A DNA stretch of 25,682 nt from Dechloromonas sp. UBA6271 (lineage in GTDB: Bacteria; Pseudomonadota; Gammaproteobacteria; Burkholderiales; Rhodocyclaceae). The position numbers were made by a program, and so were the translations under genes. Location of the stretch: positions 1-25,682 of the forward strand of contig DJUX01000025.1 in the NCBI GenBank assembly GCA_002440665.1, given 5' to 3'. Below, piece after piece: positions 23,412-25,682 of this stretch. Below the pieces are notes generated by a model. That model was not told the origin of the DNA. It worked only from the letters and a program-made list of their open reading frames with translations, and ran no database searches. Position 1 is the first letter of the stretch. Every line of letters starts with the position of its first letter.

Positions 23412-25613
23412 CTAGGGAATGCCGATGTTCAGGAAGAAGTTGGAGGCGCCGCTGGTCGAGTAGCCGAAGCCGAGATAGGCCGGGCCGAACGGCGTTTCAC
23501 CACCGAGGTAGATGGCGGCCGAGTTGAGGATGTTGGTGCCGCTGAGATTCGTCTCGGTGTAGTAGGTCCCGACATGGGCACCTTCGAGAGCGAAGCCGAG
23601 ACGCATGTCACCGCGCAGGCCGATCGGGAATGTCCCGATGATCTGCTCGGCACGGACGCCGGCATAGGTCACTTCGTCGCCGAGAATCTGGCCTCGGGCA
23701 AATGCGCTCATGTTCAGGAAGCCGCCGAGCCGGCCGGCGCTGTAGAACGGGAGTTGCCCTCTGGGGGATCCGGTATAGTTGGCGCGTCCGGTGATGACCG
23801 TCTTGCCGAGCGAGAATGCGCCCTCCACGTCGATCTCGGCGCGCGCGAAGCCGGCTTCGTTGGAATCGAAATAATCGAGCTTCGTCCTCCAGCCCTGGGT
23901 GGCGAAGTACAGCCGGTTCAACTGGTCGAGTGAGAGTTTGGCGTTCCAGCCGGAGTAGGAGGTCTCGAAATTTGGCAGCTGCGAAGAGCCAATATCGCGG
24001 TCGAAAGTGCGGCTTTGCTCGATCCAGCCCAGGCGCGCCTGGCCGAGCGTGCCGAAATTCGTGCCGGCCGAAAGGGCGAACGCAGTACCAGAGTTTATGT
24101 ATTGGGCGACGCGCTTGTTGTCCTGGAAAACGTTCTGCTGAACCCGCTCATATTTGACGGCTGCCTCGACAAAGAAACGCTGTGCCGGATCAAGCGGCTG
24201 ATAAAAATCGAGCCCGGCGCCGAGATTGCTGCCGATGCCCACGGTTGCCAGTATTTCGGCGCCGAGATCGTTGATCAGGGTCTTCTGATAGGCCGCCCGC
24301 AAGCCGAAGCTGGAGCCCTGGTTGGAGTCGGTGTCCAGGTTCAGCGCAAAGCGCAGGTAGTCGGGGCCCCAGCTCTTTTCGACGGGGAGAATGCGCAGGA
24401 TGTTGCGGTCGCGTTGGGTCAGCAACTGGTAGTCGACACTCTGGTAAAAGCCGTCGCCATAGATGCGCAGAACATCGCGGTCAATGTTGGACGTGGCGAG
24501 TTGTTCGCCGGGCTTGATCGTCAACTGGCGTTCCACCATCGCCGGATTGACCCGCTTCAGGCCGGCGATCTCGATTTCGTCGATGGTGGGCTTCGGCTTG
24601 TAGCTGCGATCGATCGGTTCCCGCCACTGGGCATATTGTGCGGCACTGGTGCTGAGCCTGGCCAACTGATCGCGCACCGCTTCGGCAGCGGCGCGCCCGC
24701 GGTCGGCCGCTTCGGCGTTGCGGCTGAAGTTGGCTGCGCTGATCGTTCCGAGGTCGGGCTTGATGTAGATGTCGGTCGGCTTCAGTGTGGCCAGCGAACG
24801 GGTCACGTTCTGCTCGGTGAGGATGTTGACCATCTGCGCCGAGATGGTGAGCAGCGAACCGACGCTGTCAGCGGGCAGCAGCGGCGAGCCGACGTTAACA
24901 GCGATCACGATGTCGGCATTGCAGCGTTCCCTTGCTTCGCCGATCGGCACGTTGTCGACGAGTCCGCCATCGACCAGCTTTCTCCCGTCGCGCGTGGCCG
25001 GCGCGAGCAGGCCGGGGACCGACATGCTGGCCCGCATGGCCGTGGTCAGGCTGCCTTCGCGCATCACGACGCGCTCGCCGTTGCCGATGTCGGTGGCGAT
25101 GAGCGACACCGGCAGCGGCAGCTTCTCGATGACGCGTTCGGTCCGGTTGGCGCCGACCAGTTGATTGAAAAAGAGCTTGATCTTGATCCCGTCGACGACC
25201 CCGGGCGGGAATCTGACACCGTCGCTCGAAACGCCGAGTTCCGAGCCGGGAATGAAACGGCGCAGCGTTTCCTTGTAACGGTAATTGACTTCGGAAAAAT
25301 CGGGGATGTCGCTGAACATGGTGTCCCAGTCCGCCTCTGCCATTTCCTCCCGCATCATCGCCGGCGACAGGCCGGAGGCATAGGCACCGGCGATCAGGGC
25401 GCCCATGCTGGTGCCGGCAATGCAGTCGACCGGAACCTTGAGTTCTTCGAGAATTTCCAGCACCCCGATGTGCGCCGCGCCGCGGGCACCGCCGCCACCG
25501 AGCACGAGGCCGACTTTCGGGCGGCTGGTATCGGCCATGGCCTGAACGCTCAGAGCGAGAGCGAGCGAGGTGGTGGCGAGAAGGCGCAGGAATGGGGGCA
25601 TGGAAGTTTTCAT
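23412..25613 (-). CDS. Patatin-like phospholipase, type Vd (PlpD-like) autotransporter
   Basis: A 733-aa surface or secreted lipase. A signal peptide (about 1-27, ending VQAMA) leads to a patatin domain (about 33-325) with the oxyanion loop GGGGAR at 39-44, nucleophile S69 in GTSMG and the dyad aspartate D215 in DGG. A single POTRA-like domain (about 340-410; IDEIEIAGLKRVNPAMVERQ in part) follows, then an Omp85/BamA-type beta-barrel to the C-terminus, which ends in a short beta strand FFLNIGIP. This order matches PlpD of Pseudomonas, the type Vd secretion prototype with phospholipase A1 activity. ATG at 25613 (or 25601) is needed for the signal peptide, yet no Shine-Dalgarno is visible and a terminator lies 13 nt upstream. 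It starts a probable five-gene unit reaching the AddA-like gene. Confidence 0.93.
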   Translation of the reverse strand: MKTSMPPFLRLLATTSLALALSVQAMADTSRPKVGLVLGGGGARGAAHIGVLEILEELKVPVDCIAGTSMGALIAGAYASGLSPAMMREEMAEADWDTMFSDIPDFSEVNYRYKETLRRFIPGSELGVSSDGVRFPPGVVDGIKIKLFFNQLVGANRTERVIEKLPLPVSLIATDIGNGERVVMREGSLTTAMRASMSVPGLLAPATRDGRKLVDGGLVDNVPIGEARERCNADIVIAVNVGSPLLPADSVGSLLTISAQMVNILTEQNVTRSLATLKPTDIYIKPDLGTISAANFSRNAEAADRGRAAAEAVRDQLARLSTSAAQYAQWREPIDRSYKPKPTIDEIEIAGLKRVNPAMVERQLTIKPGEQLATSNIDRDVLRIYGDGFYQSVDYQLLTQRDRNILRILPVEKSWGPDYLRFALNLDTDSNQGSSFGLRAAYQKTLINDLGAEILATVGIGSNLGAGLDFYQPLDPAQRFFVEAAVKYERVQQNVFQDNKRVAQYINSGTAFALSAGTNFGTLGQARLGWIEQSRTFDRDIGSSQLPNFETSYSGWNAKLSLDQLNRLYFATQGWRTKLDYFDSNEAGFARAEIDVEGAFSLGKTVITGRANYTGSPRGQLPFYSAGRLGGFLNMSAFARGQILGDEVTYAGVRAEQIIGTFPIGLRGDMRLGFALEGAHVGTYYTETNLSGTNILNSAAIYLGGETPFGPAYLGFGYSTSGASNFFLNIGIP

Positions 25614-25626
25614 TTTTGGACTAGCT

Positions 25627-25655
25627 AAAAAAAAACCCCGCGCGAGCGGGGTTTT
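25627..25655 (-). terminator. Rho-independent terminator
   Basis: On the minus strand a GC stem (CCCCGC / GCGGGG, loop TCGC at 25642-25645), lengthened by four A-T pairs, is followed by nine T residues (25635 to 25627). It should end a minus-strand gene entering from the right edge. On the plus strand only four T residues follow the stem, so termination there would be weaker. Confidence 0.88.
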
Positions 25656-25672
25656 CGATGAAGCGCGGAGGC

Positions 25673-25682
25673 TTACTTGGTG
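25673..25682 (-). CDS. Possible 3' end of a gene beyond the window (…Thr-Lys-stop)
   Basis: On the minus strand ACC AAG TAA ends at 25673, 17 nt before the terminator stem-loop. A gene coming from the right edge probably stops here. Three codons are far too few to identify it, and this reading depends on the presence and orientation of the terminator. Confidence 0.3.

Noticed and set aside
24015..25628. 537-codon plus-strand open frame opposite the patatin gene
   Set aside because: It is an antisense shadow; the opposite strand has the complete patatin, POTRA and barrel architecture.

Overview
The window is GC-rich, densely packed bacterial chromosome. Gene content and style suggest a betaproteobacterium, possibly of the Dechloromonas/Azonexus/Rhodocyclales type. 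The pointers are an AddA-type helicase-nuclease next to a ~900-residue AddB-like nuclease, a type Vd patatin autotransporter and a Gram-negative envelope toolkit. The lineage is an inference from reading; no database was searched. There are no rRNA or tRNA genes, CRISPR arrays, insertion sequences or phage genes.

Layout. Positions 80-2287 (minus) hold a beta-CASP metallo-beta-lactamase-fold nuclease gene followed by a sirtuin gene. Positions about 2500-3550 form an AT-richer islet with a lipoprotein gene (minus) and a possible 56-residue small ORF (plus). Positions 3550-8535 (plus) carry an SPFH/band-7 membrane protein, uvrA, a NYN + OST-HTH RNA-binding protein and dgkA. From 8473 to the right edge everything is on the minus strand. 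In transcription order these are: a patatin/POTRA/beta-barrel protein, a secreted protein with two related halves, a ComEA-like helix-hairpin-helix protein, AddB-like and AddA-like DNA repair proteins, two periplasmic solute-binding proteins without a transporter, a membrane diguanylate cyclase, an OmpR-type response regulator, its histidine kinase, an LtaS/OpgB-like phosphoglycerol transferase and a PAP2 phosphatase.

The most interesting region is 8152-15960. Two orphan solute-binding proteins, a diguanylate cyclase, a response regulator and a histidine kinase are packed with overlaps or very short gaps. Just past the kinase stop codon, in front of the phosphoglycerol-transferase gene, four CTCAC half-sites (minus strand) repeat at exactly 11 bp. 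The array ends 11 nt before a plausible -10 hexamer. This is the geometry expected for an OmpR/PhoB-family activator, so the adjacent regulator probably controls the transferase and phosphatase genes. The transferase should release diacylglycerol, which DgkA, encoded convergently next door, can rephosphorylate. The block therefore reads as a sensing module wired to an envelope glycerolipid cycle.

A strong minus-strand terminator at the right edge ends a gene lying mostly outside the window and sits only 13 nt before the patatin start codon. No other convincing terminator was seen.
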